A stretch of DNA of 64,000 nt from Tenrec ecaudatus. Taxonomy: Eukaryota > Chordata > Mammalia > Afrosoricida > Tenrecidae. Shown here piece by piece: positions 38,351 to 50,665 of this stretch. The notes below the pieces were generated by a model, which saw only the letters and a list, made by a program, of their open reading frames with translations, made no database searches and was not told where the DNA came from. Where the stretch lies: NCBI RefSeq assembly GCF_050624435.1, contig NC_134534.1:64441501-64505500 (forward strand). The letters are read 5' to 3'. The stretch's first letter is position 1. Every line of letters starts with the position of its first letter. The position numbers and the translations under genes are program-made.

Positions 38351-39548
38351 CTCTGTATGAAGTAAGTTATAAGACAATACTTAGATCTGCTTGGAGAAAC
38401 CAGTGAGAAGATCAGTGCAGGGAGTGGAGTGGGGTGGGCTTAGAGTGAAGATAAGCTAGGTTTGCAGGGCACACACTGGCCTGGTTTTGACTTTTTATTT
38501 TATTTAAAACACAGATATTTCAGCAGAGCTCATTTCATCTTACTCTGAAACATAATAGCTGAGTGAAACAGGTGAGTTAAAGCAGTCAGCTCACTTTTAG
38601 TGCAGCTTCCTTGGAAATGAAAATCCTGTTCATAGTGTGTTTGGGGAGCCCTCAGGGTGTGATTGCATTGAGAGTACGTCCCATCTGCACAGGGTGGATT
38701 TCAATAGTGACCTGGATGAACAATGCTTAGGGACAAGTGGCAGGGCCCTGGGCGCCTGCGAGTGTAGCCAGGGACTCCTTAGAGCAGCAGCTGCTGGGCA
38801 GCCCAGGCACCCTGCTCCCAACTTTCCATTATGGATTAAGCTGACTCTGCCAATCTCACTTTACTCAAGACACCAAACTGGGCGCTTGCAAGACCAGTGC
38901 CTTGCAAATCTCTGAGATGCTTTTCTTATTATAGATGAAATATGAACATTGTGTTTAGGAGCAGGTTCCAACAAATGCCAGCGGCATTGATGTAAGTCAT
39001 TCAGCTTTAGTACAACTGTCTCTGGGGAGTAAAACCAAGTAGGCTCGTAATAATTTCACCTTCTAGTTTAGCGGGTGTCCCTTTTTAAAAAAATAATACA
39101 CTAAATTCAAAATAAGCTGCTTCCTCAGAGATTTAATTAACATCTAAGGATTTAAGATTGCCCCCCATGAAGCCCACCTCTGGGAAGTCAAATCTTCTTA
39201 GCGTTTCCATGTGTGCCAGAAGACATTTATCCAAGTCAAGTCAAGTACATTGAATGATTCTCTAATTTGTTTTTAAATAATAGATTATGGCAGAAATTAA
39301 TAAATAATTGTATTATCGTGTGGTTGGTTACTCTTAGAAAACTTTTAAATATGGTTAAAAACCTTTTAGAATTTTTATGTATCAAATCAATCAAATGAAA
39401 CAATTTTTGATCTCAATTGCTAGGTCTTGAAGTCCTTGTTAAATGTTCTTCACTCATGTGAATGTGTTGGGGTGGGGCTGGGGTGTTCTTAAACTAATCT
39501 TTGATTTCCACACACATGGTTCAGCTAGAGGAGGACATTGAGATACAC

Positions 39549-39565
39549 GGGGGGGGGGGGGGGGG
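39549..39565. repeat. Poly(G) run, 17 residues
   Basis: Seventeen uninterrupted G residues follow agatacac. The run is a plausible quadruplex former and a likely site of length error. Confidence 0.85.
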
Positions 39566-39769
39566 TCACATTAGTGCAGACACCCAAAGGAAATCTCCCC
39601 AGAAATTCAGGATTCAAGGGTAAGGCTAATGAGCTTCCCCTGATCTCTCACCTATTCTGGTCACTTGCACCAACCCCGATCTCCCCCTTTTTGCTCAAGC
39701 CAGTGATTTGAAAGTCAGTTTGACCACCCACTGCTAGGTCATCATTGTTACTTATGTGCTAGGAATTTG

Positions 39770-39920
39770 ATACTTTGCCCACTGACCACACAGGACAATA
39801 GAACTGCCCCATAGTGTTTCTAGGGGGAAGTCTATGAAGACTAATCACCGGGTCTTTACTCCCTTGAGTGACTGGGGGAGTCAAGCAGCCACATGCTTGA
39901 CTTTTGACAGCTGGGTGACT
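39770..39920 (-). mobile_element. Degraded AfroSINE, minus orientation
   Basis: ggacaatagaactgccccatagtgtttctag followed by agactaatcaccgggtcttta fits a reversed older AfroSINE. Its head is unrecognisable. Confidence 0.5.
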
Positions 39921-40442
39921 GATAACCCATATTCCCTAGAAGGATGGTGCTTGTAGTCCTTACCTGTCAGCAGGATGGTCAGGGAAGACTGACAAGGTTG
40001 CCAGTCCACTTTGCTTGATGTGAGGTCAGTCTTGGTGAAATAGTAATTTTAATCCTTCACTTACTATTAGTCGGTTACTTACTGTGTAAGTACAAAAGGA
40101 TGATTCAGACCCAGTCCTTTCCCTGGTGTAATCTGGTTGGGGTGATAGCAAAAACGGTTACCCTAAGAGATGACCGGTAACTTGCTGTGAGCGTAGGGAG
40201 CCCACAGGAGGGGTTCACACCTAACATTGGGGCCTGAAGGCAAGATTCTGCAGTTGGCTTCCAGCATGAAAGCCAAAGGATGAGTAGATGCTTTCCAGAA
40301 GAATCTGGAGCCTAGGTGTAAAGGACCCATGCCCACATGCTGTGGGGTACCGTAAAATACATGGCGTGACTCGAAAGGGGTGCCCACAGAGGGTGCTGAG
40401 CGGTGAGGTAGAACAATAAGCAGGTGCTGACCGACTCATATT

Positions 40443-40535
40443 CTCCGAGTGGCGCAATGGTTAAGGTTTGGACTATAACCCAAAGGGTGGCAGTTTGAAC
40501 CCACTCAGCTGCCTGGCGAGCAGCTTGTGATCAAC
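40443..40535 (+). mobile_element. AfroSINE head fragment
   Basis: ctccgagtggcgcaatggttaaggtttggac and gcagtttgaacccactcagctgcc show the tRNA-derived A-box and B-box region of an older subfamily. The 3' half is missing. Confidence 0.6.
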
Positions 40536-40689
40536 TTCTGACGTGAATTGATCCCAAGGCAACTGATGTGGTTTTGGGTCTGTCAGTTTACAAGGAAGCA
40601 TTTGGACATTTCCCCAAAACAAGGGAGGAACATTGACAAGTCACACACTCAAAACAAAATAACCCCCACCCCCCAAAAAACCAATCCCA

Positions 40690-40885
40690 CCACACTGCCA
40701 CCAAGGCAAGTCCACCGCATAGCAACCTACAGTCCAGGGAGCACCCGCCCTGTGGGTTTCCCAGACTGTAACTGATCACAGGAATAGAAAGCCTCGTCTT
40801 GCGCCCATGGAACAGCTGGTGGTTTTGAGTTGGTGACCTTGAGGTTAGTGAGTCAGTGAGTAACCACTAGGCCACCAAGACTCCG
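40690..40885 (-). mobile_element. AfroSINE, minus orientation
   Basis: cactgccaccaaggcaagtccac, ccctgtgggtttcccagactgtaac, ggaacagctggtggttttgag and ccactaggccaccaagactcc are in reversed order and essentially full length. Confidence 0.82.
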
Positions 40886-41592
40886 ATGGATAGCCTGAAG
40901 AATTATACAGTAAACTCTAGAAAGATCTCTGATTTCAGGTGGCATAGGGATTGAGGGTGTTTAGGTCGATGAAACTGGAGTCAGGTTATGAAGGTTATGG
41001 GCTAAGTTAAGCAGTAGTGGTGGGTATGGAAAGGTTTAATTATATCAAAGAGAATCTCCAAAGCGAACTCTGGGACCTAATGGTTGACTAAACCAAGGCA
41101 TGAGCTTAGAATAGGAAGAGTCGAGGTGACCCTTAAGTTTCTGGCTTGGCCAACTAGATGGATGGAAGGCGTGTTTCCTCAGACAGGAACCAGGGAGGAT
41201 GGCACAGGTTTAGGGAGGAAGATGAGTTTAGTTATTCAACTTCTGGAATGCTGGCTTAAAAGACAAGAGGAGAAATGAGTCCAGGACTCAGAGAAGTACG
41301 TCTTGTACCTGAACCCTGAGCAGCAAAGACATTGAAAGTACCACAGAGAAAGGATTCTCACTACTTGATACTTGAGGCAAATAAAGCAGTCTTCACGTGA
41401 AGAGACTAGGAACCAGCTGCTGTATGCCAATGTAGTCAGCGATGGCGATTTCTAGCCTTTGGGGCTTTTTTGGGGAAATTATGCTTTCTAAGGTTTGTGC
41501 TCACGGCCTCCCCACTGCACAAGATCTGTGGGACTATTTCTTTCTTGGCAACGTATTAGAACACAAGATCACTCTCACAAATTATTATGCTA

Positions 41593-41900
41593 AAGAAACA
41601 TTGTTCAGCAAATGCTTGTTTGGTGCCAGCCTTGCCCAAACGTGGCACGCGCCCTGGAAATACAGAGATGAATAAGAAACCAAGTCGGTCGTTTGGAGCA
41701 AACACCCTGCTGGGGACCCAGCACCACAGCACAGAGTAGCAGGTGCCGAGAAGGCAGGGAACTGTGGGTTGGAGGTGCCCACAGGGAAGCGTGTAGCCTG
41801 GCCAGGGCATCGGCGAGTTCGGCACACCTTGCAAGGACTCTTGCGCAAGGAGTCCTCGCCCTACGCTACCCCCTACTTCCTCGGCCCTTTCCTGTTGGTC
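41593..41900 (+). repeat. L2-like LINE 3' end
   Basis: ttcagcaaatgcttgtttggtgccagccttgcc followed by ccctggaaatacagagatgaataagaaacca follows the order of the L2 3' end (gagcacctactatgtgcc... ggatacagagatgaataag). The 3' limit is uncertain. Confidence 0.55.
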
Positions 41901-42242
41901 CCCGTGAGTCTTCTTAATTAAGCTGGAGATCCATAAAAAGTATAGACCAGATTAACCAAGCCTAATAAAGTATCTCTGGAAACCTATCCGCAGAACCTAC
42001 AGGAGAGGTACAAGAGTTGTATAATGATAAAGGGCAGGCGACTGATGGCTTTGTTGAGCTGAGTTCCGATATTGTTCTGTATCTACAGCCTACAAGGCAC
42101 TGTTTTGGGTAGCAGCAGTAGTTGTATATGGAAACCTTAAAGGGAGGTGTTCTATTGGAAATGAACGTTTGGGGCAGTGTTGCCCCATGTGGAAGCATGG
42201 TAAACCACGAGGTGCTGTCAAGATGATCCAACACATGGTATC

Positions 42243-42365
42243 CTCATGGGTCCCATCGGGCTGTCAGTGGCCAATTTTTAGAACTCAGTCTCCAGGCCTT
42301 TCTTCCAAAGCACCTCTGATTTTGAACTGCCAATCATTTGGTTAGTAGCCAATCACTTAACCCCT
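42243..42365 (-). mobile_element. Older AfroSINE fragment, minus orientation
   Basis: tctccaggcctttcttccaaagcacctctg and gccaatcatttggttagtagccaatcacttaacc match the head half of the older subfamily, reversed. Confidence 0.6.
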
Positions 42366-42829
42366 TCTGCCATCCAAGGATGCATAGTAGACAACTTCCA
42401 TGTACCTGATGAGCCAAGTACAATTGCCATTATCTTGATGAGCCAAGTACAATTGCAGAGGATAATAATTTGAGTGATACCTTTGGCCAGATGCAAACAT
42501 AGATGGCATTCATCTTCCGGGATTACTTTAGGCCTGGGCCTGTGCTTGACACACATCTTATTCTTTCCCCAGAAGCTCCATTGTGAGTCAATAAAAAACC
42601 AAGGTATAGAAAGGTTGCATCCTGGCCTTAGTCACTAGCGAGCACATGGCAGGCTTAGAAGCAGGGAGCATAGCATCTGGGCCCATGCCTTTAACCCCTA
42701 CCAGGTCTTGAGAGTTGGGGTCTGGTTTTTAGTTTTTATCTCCTCTACTGTCCTTGGGCTCAGAAATGGAGGTCTGTAGAAGAGCAGTGTTATCCATACA
42801 GTCCAGTGTGTAATGTTGCCACTGTTTCA

Positions 42830-43060
42830 TTGAGCAAATCTTTATAGAGTATTGTTTCTGCCACAGATCGCATGGGCAAGAGGAACATAAACAGATAATA
42901 TCAGTTCACTAAATTCTAAGAAGGAAGCTCTGAGCAGGTAAGAGAGAGAGGCACACTCAGCACACCTGGGGCGTTAGGGGAGGGAGGGTGAGCTCGAGCT
43001 GAGCAGAGTGAATCAGGGCGATGAAGAAGCACTCATCCAGATGGAAGGCACGTCCAGGGT
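42830..43060 (+). repeat. Possible L2/MIR-type relic
   Basis: cattgagcaaatctttatagagtattg, then aggaacataaacagataatatcag, faintly resembles an L2 3' region. It is heavily diverged. Confidence 0.35.
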
Positions 43061-43238
43061 GAGCCTAACTGGAGTACAGGTGTGGGGGGAAGGTGAGAAT
43101 GACAAGCAGCTAGGTAGAAGAATTTTTCTCTTGTTGTGATCCACCCATCCCTGCCCCAGATCCCAAGGAGTGCTTATTTATGCAGATTGCTGGCCTTGTA
43201 CCCCGTATGGAATTAACATTCCCTTGGGTGGGATGAAA

Positions 43239-43392
43239 GGAGCCCTGGTGGCCTTATCAGGTAAGCATTGAATTGCTAAGGGCAAGTTGGCAGTTCAAAT
43301 CCACTAGCCAGGCTAGATGTGTTCCCTGGTAAAGATTGCCAGTCTTGGAAACTTTATACAGTGTCTCTGAGAGTCAGAATCAACTCCATAGT
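43239..43392 (+). mobile_element. AfroSINE, plus arm of an inverted pair
   Basis: ggagccctggtggccttatcagg, gttggcagttcaaatccactagcc, gagagtcagaatcaactccatag. Its 3' end faces the 3' end of the next SINE. Confidence 0.85.
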
Positions 43393-43398
43393 TCTCAC

Positions 43399-43594
43399 TC
43401 ACTGCCACCGAGTTGGCTCTGACTCATAGTGACCATATAGAACCAGGTAGAACTGACCCTTTTGGATTTTAGAGACTATAAATCTTTACGGGAGTAGAAA
43501 ACCTCATCTTTCTCCCGAAGAGCAGCTGATGGATTCAAACTACTGACTTTCTGGTTAGCAGCCAGGTTCATAACCACTATGCCACCAGGGCTCT
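43399..43594 (-). mobile_element. AfroSINE, minus arm of an inverted pair
   Basis: cactgccaccgagttggctctgactcatagtgacc, aagagcagctgatggattcaaactactgac, ccactatgccaccagggctct. Only a few bases separate it from the preceding plus-strand copy. Confidence 0.88.
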
Positions 43595-43697
43595 ACAATT
43601 CCATGGCAATAGATTTTGGGTTTTTAAAATGTGGATATAGTTTGTGGTGTGGTTGCGTTTTTGAGTTGGTTGGTTTGTGGGAGAAGTGAGGGTGACC

Positions 43698-43915
43698 AAG
43701 GAGACCTCATAGCACAGTGGGTTAAGCATGGGGTTGCTAACTGCAAGATCAGTGGTTCAAATCCACCCGCGCCTCCTGGGAGAGAGTTGAGTCTGTCTGC
43801 TGGTGTGAAGATGGAGTCTCAGAAACCCTAACTAGCAGTTCCATGCTGTCTGCGAAGGTCACTGCCACTTGGAATTGACTCCGTGGCACTGGATTGGGTT
43901 GGGTTGGGTTGGGTG
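43698..43915 (+). mobile_element. AfroSINE, plus orientation, with (TTGGG)n tail
   Basis: aggagacctcatagcacagtgggttaagc, gatcagtggttcaaatccaccc, ggaattgactccgtggcactgg, then an expanded pentanucleotide tail (ttgggttgggttgggttggg). It is the third SINE within 700 bp. Confidence 0.85.
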
Positions 43916-44392
43916 AGACTCAGAAGTCTGCATTTACAGCTTCCTAGGTGAAGTCTAGCTTAGAGGTTAGTAAGTGTAAATTGGTTATGATAGGAAGATG
44001 ATAAGATGCTTGGAAGCCTGGTGGTCTGTCTACTGTTGGCATAGGGTTGTCTTTAAGAAATTTGAGTAGGGAGTTATCTGCCTTTGAGCTGGATGAGCTG
44101 GCTGCTTTGTGGAGGATGGATTTAAGCAGGACCAACTGGAGGCCTGGCTTGTGGGGGAGATGATAAAGGCCCAGTCAAGTCCAGGGGTGGTAGAGAACAA
44201 GGGATAAATTTGGCAGGATTTGATCAACCGGATGGTGGGTGAGGAACAGAGGAAGGTCTGAGATGTTTGTGTGTCTGATGTCCTAATATCCCTGAATAAG
44301 GTTAAAGAAGAGCTTCATTTATTACCTAATATGGGGGATTATTCCAAATACATTACTCAAGTAATCATTCTGGGTCTCCTTCTGCAATTGTC

Positions 44393-44785
44393 TTAAATTC
44401 CCTAGTGTTGCTGTAACAGATAACAGTGGGAGGCTGTAAGAAAAGGAAATTTATTTCTTCACAGAGAGTTTAGCAGGCAAGAATTTGGGGCACCGGTTCT
44501 AGGGATAGGCTGTCTCTGCTGGCTCATAGAGAACATCCTTGTCTCAGCATCTGGAGGCCTGGAGTTCTTGAGTGATCTTCATGTGGCATCTGTTGTCCCC
44601 CTTGCTGCTGCTATGTTAATACACCAATACTAATGAGTTGTAATGCTCCTTATAATTCAGAAGTGATTAAATTTGAGGTGGGATGCCTTATTCTGCTATG
44701 ACTTTGTTAACATAAAAGTGGGTTATATCCACAGGTCCAGAGGAACACATATTTGGGAGAACACAATTAAATTCATAGCACTAAC
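44393..44785 (+). mobile_element. Medium-reiteration repeat related to 14535-14922
   Basis: tagtgttgctgtaacagataac, ggaaatttatttcttcacag, and the end aacacatatttgggagaacacaattaaattcatagcac match the block order of the elements at 14535 and 60799. It resembles a placental repeat that starts gttagtttgctagggctgcc and ends cacaattcagcccata. I do not name the family. Confidence 0.6.
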
Positions 44786-46035
44786 CAGTAAAATAGGGAT
44801 TGGGCAATTGGACCCATTTAGCACAGAGGTCCTTGTCTGAGACTTCTCGTAGACACCTGTGTGTGAACATGCCTCCCTTAAGCATGTGTTGTACCTGAAC
44901 TCACCTGGAAATGTCAGCAATGCTCCTTACTCGGATTGTTCACTTAGTCAAAGCAGTGGAGCATCACTGGCATTTTACTTTTGCGACTTCAGATTGCCCA
45001 CAATCAGAAGGTGATGGACCATAAGGAACAGGGTCCTTGTTTTTACTTCCTGGGGGAAACAAAATTGTAGCTGGGACCATCTAACCCAAACCCCAACCCC
45101 ACTGTAAAGCACCCTTAAGCATTCCAGAAGCATCAGAACCATTCTTTAGTTGTTGTTCCCAGGTTTTATCTCAAGGACTTGGGCAAAATATTCCAGATAA
45201 GTAAGTTTTAATTCTCCTCTTCTGCCTCGTGTTCATCCTGGTTAATCTGGAAATAATAGACTCCTTAGCTGTCTTTGCTCTTAGTGGCTACATCCAGCCA
45301 CTCATGTGGGCATTGTTCTTCAAATGTTTTTTCACAAGTTATTTCAAATCCTTTTTGCAAAAAGGCACCTCAGAGATTACAGTACTCTTGCTCCTAAGCT
45401 TTCCCATTAACTTTACTTCTTTCATGAAGAAACTGCCCCAAATTGGCAGTGTCACTGATTTCATCTACTGGAGGTTAGATGCAGTCAAGATTGAATTTCA
45501 GAACCTGCTGCTGTTTTTTTGTGCGGTTTTTTTGGCCTCCTTTTACCAGAGGTTTTTCCACAGGTGGCAGGAGAGGCAAAAAGGCATAGCAACCATTCTT
45601 GTTTATCCAAGAAGTATTGAAAAGTAGGTAACCACTTCGTACTGAGCTAAACCTGAAAGGAGAAAGCAAGCGTAGCCTGGACCCATCTACAATCTCAGGT
45701 CGTGCAGGTAGGTAATACTCAATGAGGCAAAAGAGCGCAGTCAGGCTCTCAGTCTGCGGGTCGGTCAGGCGCTTGCTGATCCACCGCACTCACTGTCATG
45801 TCAAAGCAGTTTAGGTAAATGTAAAAATGGCTAGACTTATCAGAATTTTAAAAAGACTCTACTGATTACTAATCATTCCTAAAAACTTTTTTTTGTTTGG
45901 CCATATGTGCTATTTGTTTAGTACGTTCCTGTATGAACTTAACATTAATTTTTAAAAAGCGATTTCCTTATGGTTCACTTAATCAGAACAACTTTCAGCG
46001 CATTGCTGGAATTATTGGAAGACTGTTATGGAATA

Positions 46036-46198
46036 AAGGCACTCTGGTTAAGTATGCGATTGGCTGCGCAGTCAGCAGTCTGACCCCACCAGCACACCGG
46101 ACGAAAGACGAGGCTGTCTCTGAAGCCCAAGCAGTCCTACCCTGCTCTATGGTGTCGCCGGGAGGCGGAATTGACTTGCTGGCAGGGGATGGTTATAA
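46036..46198 (+). mobile_element. AfroSINE, plus orientation, diverged
   Basis: ggcactctggttaagtatgcgattggctgc, ccggacgaaagacgaggctgtctctg and ggaggcggaattgacttgctggcagg keep the SINE order. Confidence 0.65.
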
Positions 46199-46502
46199 CG
46201 AGAAAGCAGTGGCTGATGTTGAATGCTAGCAATGAAAACAGGTCAGAGCAGAGCAGCAGACTTCGGGTTTGCATGTCTTTCTCCAGAACCTTCCGTGAAT
46301 CTAACTTTGTGGTGCTAAAATCCAGTTGCTAAATTTTATTGTTTGAAAGTTTTCCTTAAATTACAGTTGCTATATTTGTAACAGTTCCAGAGCTTTCAGC
46401 CGTATTCAGCCCCCAATAATAAAGATCTTAAAGATATTTCGAGGGAAATAGAAGGCGTAAGCCAACAGAGGATAGAAAATAAAACGAGCTTCACACAGGC
46501 CT

Positions 46503-46516
46503 CCCCCCCCCCCCCC
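46503..46516. repeat. Poly(C) run, 14 residues
   Basis: Fourteen C residues after ggcct, about 30 bp before the MITE at 46548. Confidence 0.85.
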
Positions 46517-46547
46517 ATAACAGCAGCTATAAAAAAGCTTGCGGACC

Positions 46548-46624
46548 AAAGGGCTTCAAAAAGTTCGTGGGAAAATTCCATTATCTTTCAATTCCATTTC
46601 TTTAAGGATTTTTAAAGCCCTTTT
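46548..46624. mobile_element. Palindromic mariner-like MITE, copy 3
   Basis: aaagggcttcaaaaagttcgtgggaaaatt at the left and aaggatttttaaagcccttt at the right are inverted partners. The right arm has decayed more than the left. Confidence 0.68.
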
Positions 46625-47806
46625 ATATATCAGTGCTGGCCCCACATAGATGCCTGTTAGTGAGAAAAGGGGAAATTAGAGAGATGGTCCAGAGGGTAGC
46701 TGGTGCCTGTCAGAACTGGGGTGGGGTGACTTCATGAAGAATCTGAGGATTTTGAAGGGAAGCTAAGGCATGGCTTGTCACACAGACAAATGGAGGTTTC
46801 GCCAGCAGGGAAGAGTAGCAGAGAGGCTGGCCAAGCACTCAGAGGCCATTTCAAGGCCGTAGAGGTCATCGGTGCTCACTCTGGAGTCTGTGAATGTGCC
46901 CTCAGGACTCCCAGCACCTAGAAACGGGTGTTTCAAAGCAAACACGCCCTTCTTACTGGATTCCTCCCAGATTCCGCCCAGCCCAGAAAAAAGGAGACCA
47001 GAACCTGAGTAGAGTTCTGGAAGCAACAGTAGCTCTGCTTATGAACTTTCTGGAGAATAATGCTCGTGGTTTACAGCAAAGAAGTTTGTTGTGTTTTTTT
47101 GTTTGTTTGTTTTGGAAACTATGGAAGTCGGAGGCACAAGGTGGCGGCTCTAACCTTATTGTCAGATTTAGATTCTGGAGCTCCTTGCTGTCTTGAGGAG
47201 TCTTAGCCGCAACCGTGTACAAAAATACACTCCAGCTCCTTCTGGGGTTGGTGTGTATCATCAGAGACTCCGCGCGGTGCAGAACACAGCTGAGTCATGG
47301 TGAGAGAGGAGGATAATTCTTAGATAAGGGTGTTCGACTATTAAAGGATCGCGAAGGCACTAATCAGGTGTTACGCAACCCTCCACGGAACCGTTTCAAG
47401 AGTCCTGGGGAAGTTAGTGACATGAGGAAAACGACTTCTGACAAGAAGGGTTGAGCTGCCATGCACGAGGTGGATTACAAGCAGCAGGCACTGGAGGCTC
47501 AAGGACATAAATAAAGTGTTGCAGGCGTAAACACCTGGATGGGTCAAACTGATCCAAGGTCAGGAAAGACCACCTGATTGTATGCAAAGCAATGAAAGCT
47601 AGAAGGCTAGGCATGTAGTTAGTTGTAGCCCAAGTGGACCAGTGAATAAGACAGGAGACACTGAGGATAAGGAATGTTTCAGTATATGGATACTTCACGC
47701 AGAACAGGAGTGAAGAGATGGGAGTGAGACTCGTGAGAATGGTATGTGAAGTGTTGTGCATTTAAGAGCTAACAAAGGAAATGAAACCAGCCCATAGAAA
47801 AGTTTA

Positions 47807-49035
47807 GTATTCAAACCCAGGGACAAGGGACCAAAAGTGATCCAAAATCAGTGGCGAGGAGGGTATAAGAGACCTGGTAGGGCTTGATCAAAGGCAATGT
47901 AACCAAGAGGAATTATTGAAACCCAAATGAAGACTGAGCATGATAATGGGACAAGAGGAAAGTAAAAGGAAATAGAGGAAAGAGCTGAGAGGCAGAGGGC
48001 ATTTAAAGAGGTCTAAATATAGGTATGTACATATGTCAATATATTTATACACGCTGATGTGGAAATAGATCTATGTGCATATATTTATAGGTTTAGTATT
48101 ATGGTCACAGATGGACATTGGGCCTCCACTGAAGTACTCCCTCAATGCAAAAACACTTTGTTCTATTAAACTGGCATTCATGATGCTCACCTTCCGGACA
48201 CAATCGCTGAAGACAAAATGGATGCATAAGCAAATGTGGTGAAGAAAGCTGATGGTGCCTAGCTATCAAAAGATATAGCATCTGGGTCTTAAAGGCTTGA
48301 AGATAAACAAGGGGCCATCTAGCTGAGAAGCAACAAAGTCCACATGGAAGAAGCACACCAGCCTGGGTGATGATGAGGTGTCGAAGGGATCAGTATCAGG
48401 CATCAAAAAACTTATCAACGTGAATGAGGGGGAGTACAGAGTGGAGACCCAAAGGCCATCTGTAGGCAACTGGACATCCCCTTATAGAAGGGTCACAGGG
48501 AGGAGAAGAGCCAGTCAGGGTGCAGTGTAGCAACAATGAAACATACAACTTTCTTCTAGTTCTTAAATACTTCCCCCCCACCCCCACCCCCACTATCATG
48601 ATCCCAATTTTAATGTTACAAATCCAGCTAGACCAGAGGATGTAGACTGGTACAGATAGGAACTGGAAACACAGGGAATCCAGGACGGATGAACCCCTTA
48701 GGACCAGTGTTGAGAGCGGTGATACTGGGAGGGTGGAGGGAAGGTGGGGTAGAAAGGGGGAACCGATCACAAGGATCTCCATATAACCCCCTCCCTGCGG
48801 ATGGACAACAGAAAAGTGGGTGAAGGGAGACATCGGACAGTGTAAGACATGACAAAATAATAATTTATAAGTTATCAAGGGTTCATGAGGGAGGGGGGTG
48901 GGGAATGAGTAGCTCATACCAAGGGCTCAAGTAGAAAGTAAATGTTTGGAGAATGATGATGAATGTGCTTGACACAATAGATGCTGGATTGTGATAAGAG
49001 TTGTGTGAGCCCCCAATAAAATAAATTAAAAAAAA
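47807..49035 (+). mobile_element. L1-type retroposon 3' end, copy C
   Basis: A 1.23 kb plus-orientation copy. Landmarks are ggacaagggaccaaaagtgatcc, caatgtaaccaagaggaatt, gggacaagaggaaagtaaaagg, tcttaaaggcttgaag, ctggacatccccttatagaagggtcac, the G-rich tract and ccccaataaaataaattaaa. The flanks agaaaagttta (47796-47806) and agaaaaggtta (49036-49046) are an 11 bp duplication with one mismatch. It has no open frame of note. Confidence 0.82.
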
Positions 49036-50346
49036 AGAAAAGGTTACCACTTTGGTTTATAGTAAGAAGCTGGTAGGAAAGTGAGTCGAGGCTGTTGGGG
49101 TAGAGAAAGGGCTTAGGGGAGTCAGAGATAGTGACTCACATCGAGAAAGAAGCTGGGAATTTTTTTATAGTCAGATCAACAGGAGGCAAGATACCAAACC
49201 AAGTTTACGTAATTTGGAAATGATCAATAAATGTGATTTCTGTCCTCATTACAGAATTCCATTTTCTAAAACTCAAAGTAACCATTCCTCTATTACTAAG
49301 ATTTTGTAGACTAACCCCAGTCCCCAGCAGTTCTGTGCCTAGAGTTTTACTTTAAGAGAACAGAGTTAATGTTTATGATATTATGTGCCTTAGAAAAGGC
49401 ATTTAAGATTTCTATTAGTTGCAATGTGTGCAAAATAGGGTCAGCAGCTAGCATGCACTTTGCAGGAAGATGCTTGTCTTAGTAATGAAACGAAGCGTTT
49501 CGTCCAGGGCCGTGCCACCAGAAGTCCATCAGCAGCCATTCTCCCCATGCAGAGCCAGGAGGGCACGGGAGGGAGTGGCGTGGCCTGCAAAACCCACTTG
49601 CGTTTAGCTAAGGAACGAAACCAAGGAAAACTGAGTTTTGTGTTTACTATGGGCCCCAATGACACGTACCGTAATTCATTTCTTTCCCCGTCTCCGCCCC
49701 AATGCAGAATTTACCTCTTGTGCTCAAATGGCCTCACCCTGGTCAATTTGTTGTGACCGCTCGCTAGTTCATACTAAAGAATCTACATGGCTTCCAGAGG
49801 GAGCTTGTGTACGGGAGCGTGCTCCGACTGCTTGCAGATCCCAGGCTGTGGCCAGCCCCTCCTGGAGAAGGCTTCTCTGCTCAGCTGGCCTGACCAATTG
49901 TCCCAAAGAATCACCCTCCTCGCTAGAAAGCAGGTGGATGTCAGATGCTTGATGAGCAGTTAGGCAGTCGAATTTCTCTTCTCCGAAGGTGCTGGTGACA
50001 TGTGGCTCTTCTGTTCTAATCCATCAGTGGTTTCTCTTATTGCTCATAAAGTGGGAAACCAGGAAAAGAAAAGAAACACATGCTTTTCCTAAATAGTGAG
50101 CATTTCTTAAGTGAATCAAAATTAAAATGTTTACATCATAAGCTGCTCATGTGTGAATTACTCAGTCAAAATCAGAGATCGCCTTGAGTCGTGCTTTGCT
50201 GGTTTTCACCTCTGTGAGAACTTTGAGTTGGAAATGTAAATTTCTAAAACATGACAGTTAACCAGGAATGCCTTTGTTGAAGAAACAAAGCACTCGTTTG
50301 TATTTTAAAATAAAGTTGATATATTTGCAGGCTCTACACCAAGCAG

Positions 50347-50528
50347 GGGAACCCTGGGGCTAGTGGTTTCTTATTGGGCTGCTAGCTGCAAGGTCAGCAG
50401 TTTGAGACCACCAGGCGCTCTCTACTCCCATAAAGAGTTCCAATCTTAGAAATTCACGGAGGCAGTTCTGCCCTGTCCTATGAAGTCGCTGTGTGTTAGA
50501 ATTGGCTCAGTGACAATGAGTTTGCTTT
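50347..50528 (+). mobile_element. AfroSINE, plus orientation
   Basis: ggggaaccctggggctagtggtttc, ctgcaaggtcagcagtttgagaccacc, ggaggcagttctgccctgtccta, ggctcagtgacaatgagtttgc. Confidence 0.85.
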
Positions 50529-50665
50529 TTGGATACAAAGGAGATGTTTAAAGATGACTAGGAACACAAAATGGGCTGAGCATAATAGTGTTTTTCTGAG
50601 GACATTTTTATAGCTGGGAGTTTGAAAGAGGTATCCATATTAACTACTCCCTTGAAAGGAATTCT

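Noticed and set aside
45229-45627. 132-codon hydrophobic frame that looks like a membrane protein
   Set aside because: It starts at GTG, comes from T-rich DNA, has no family similarity I know of, and has no splice or promoter context.
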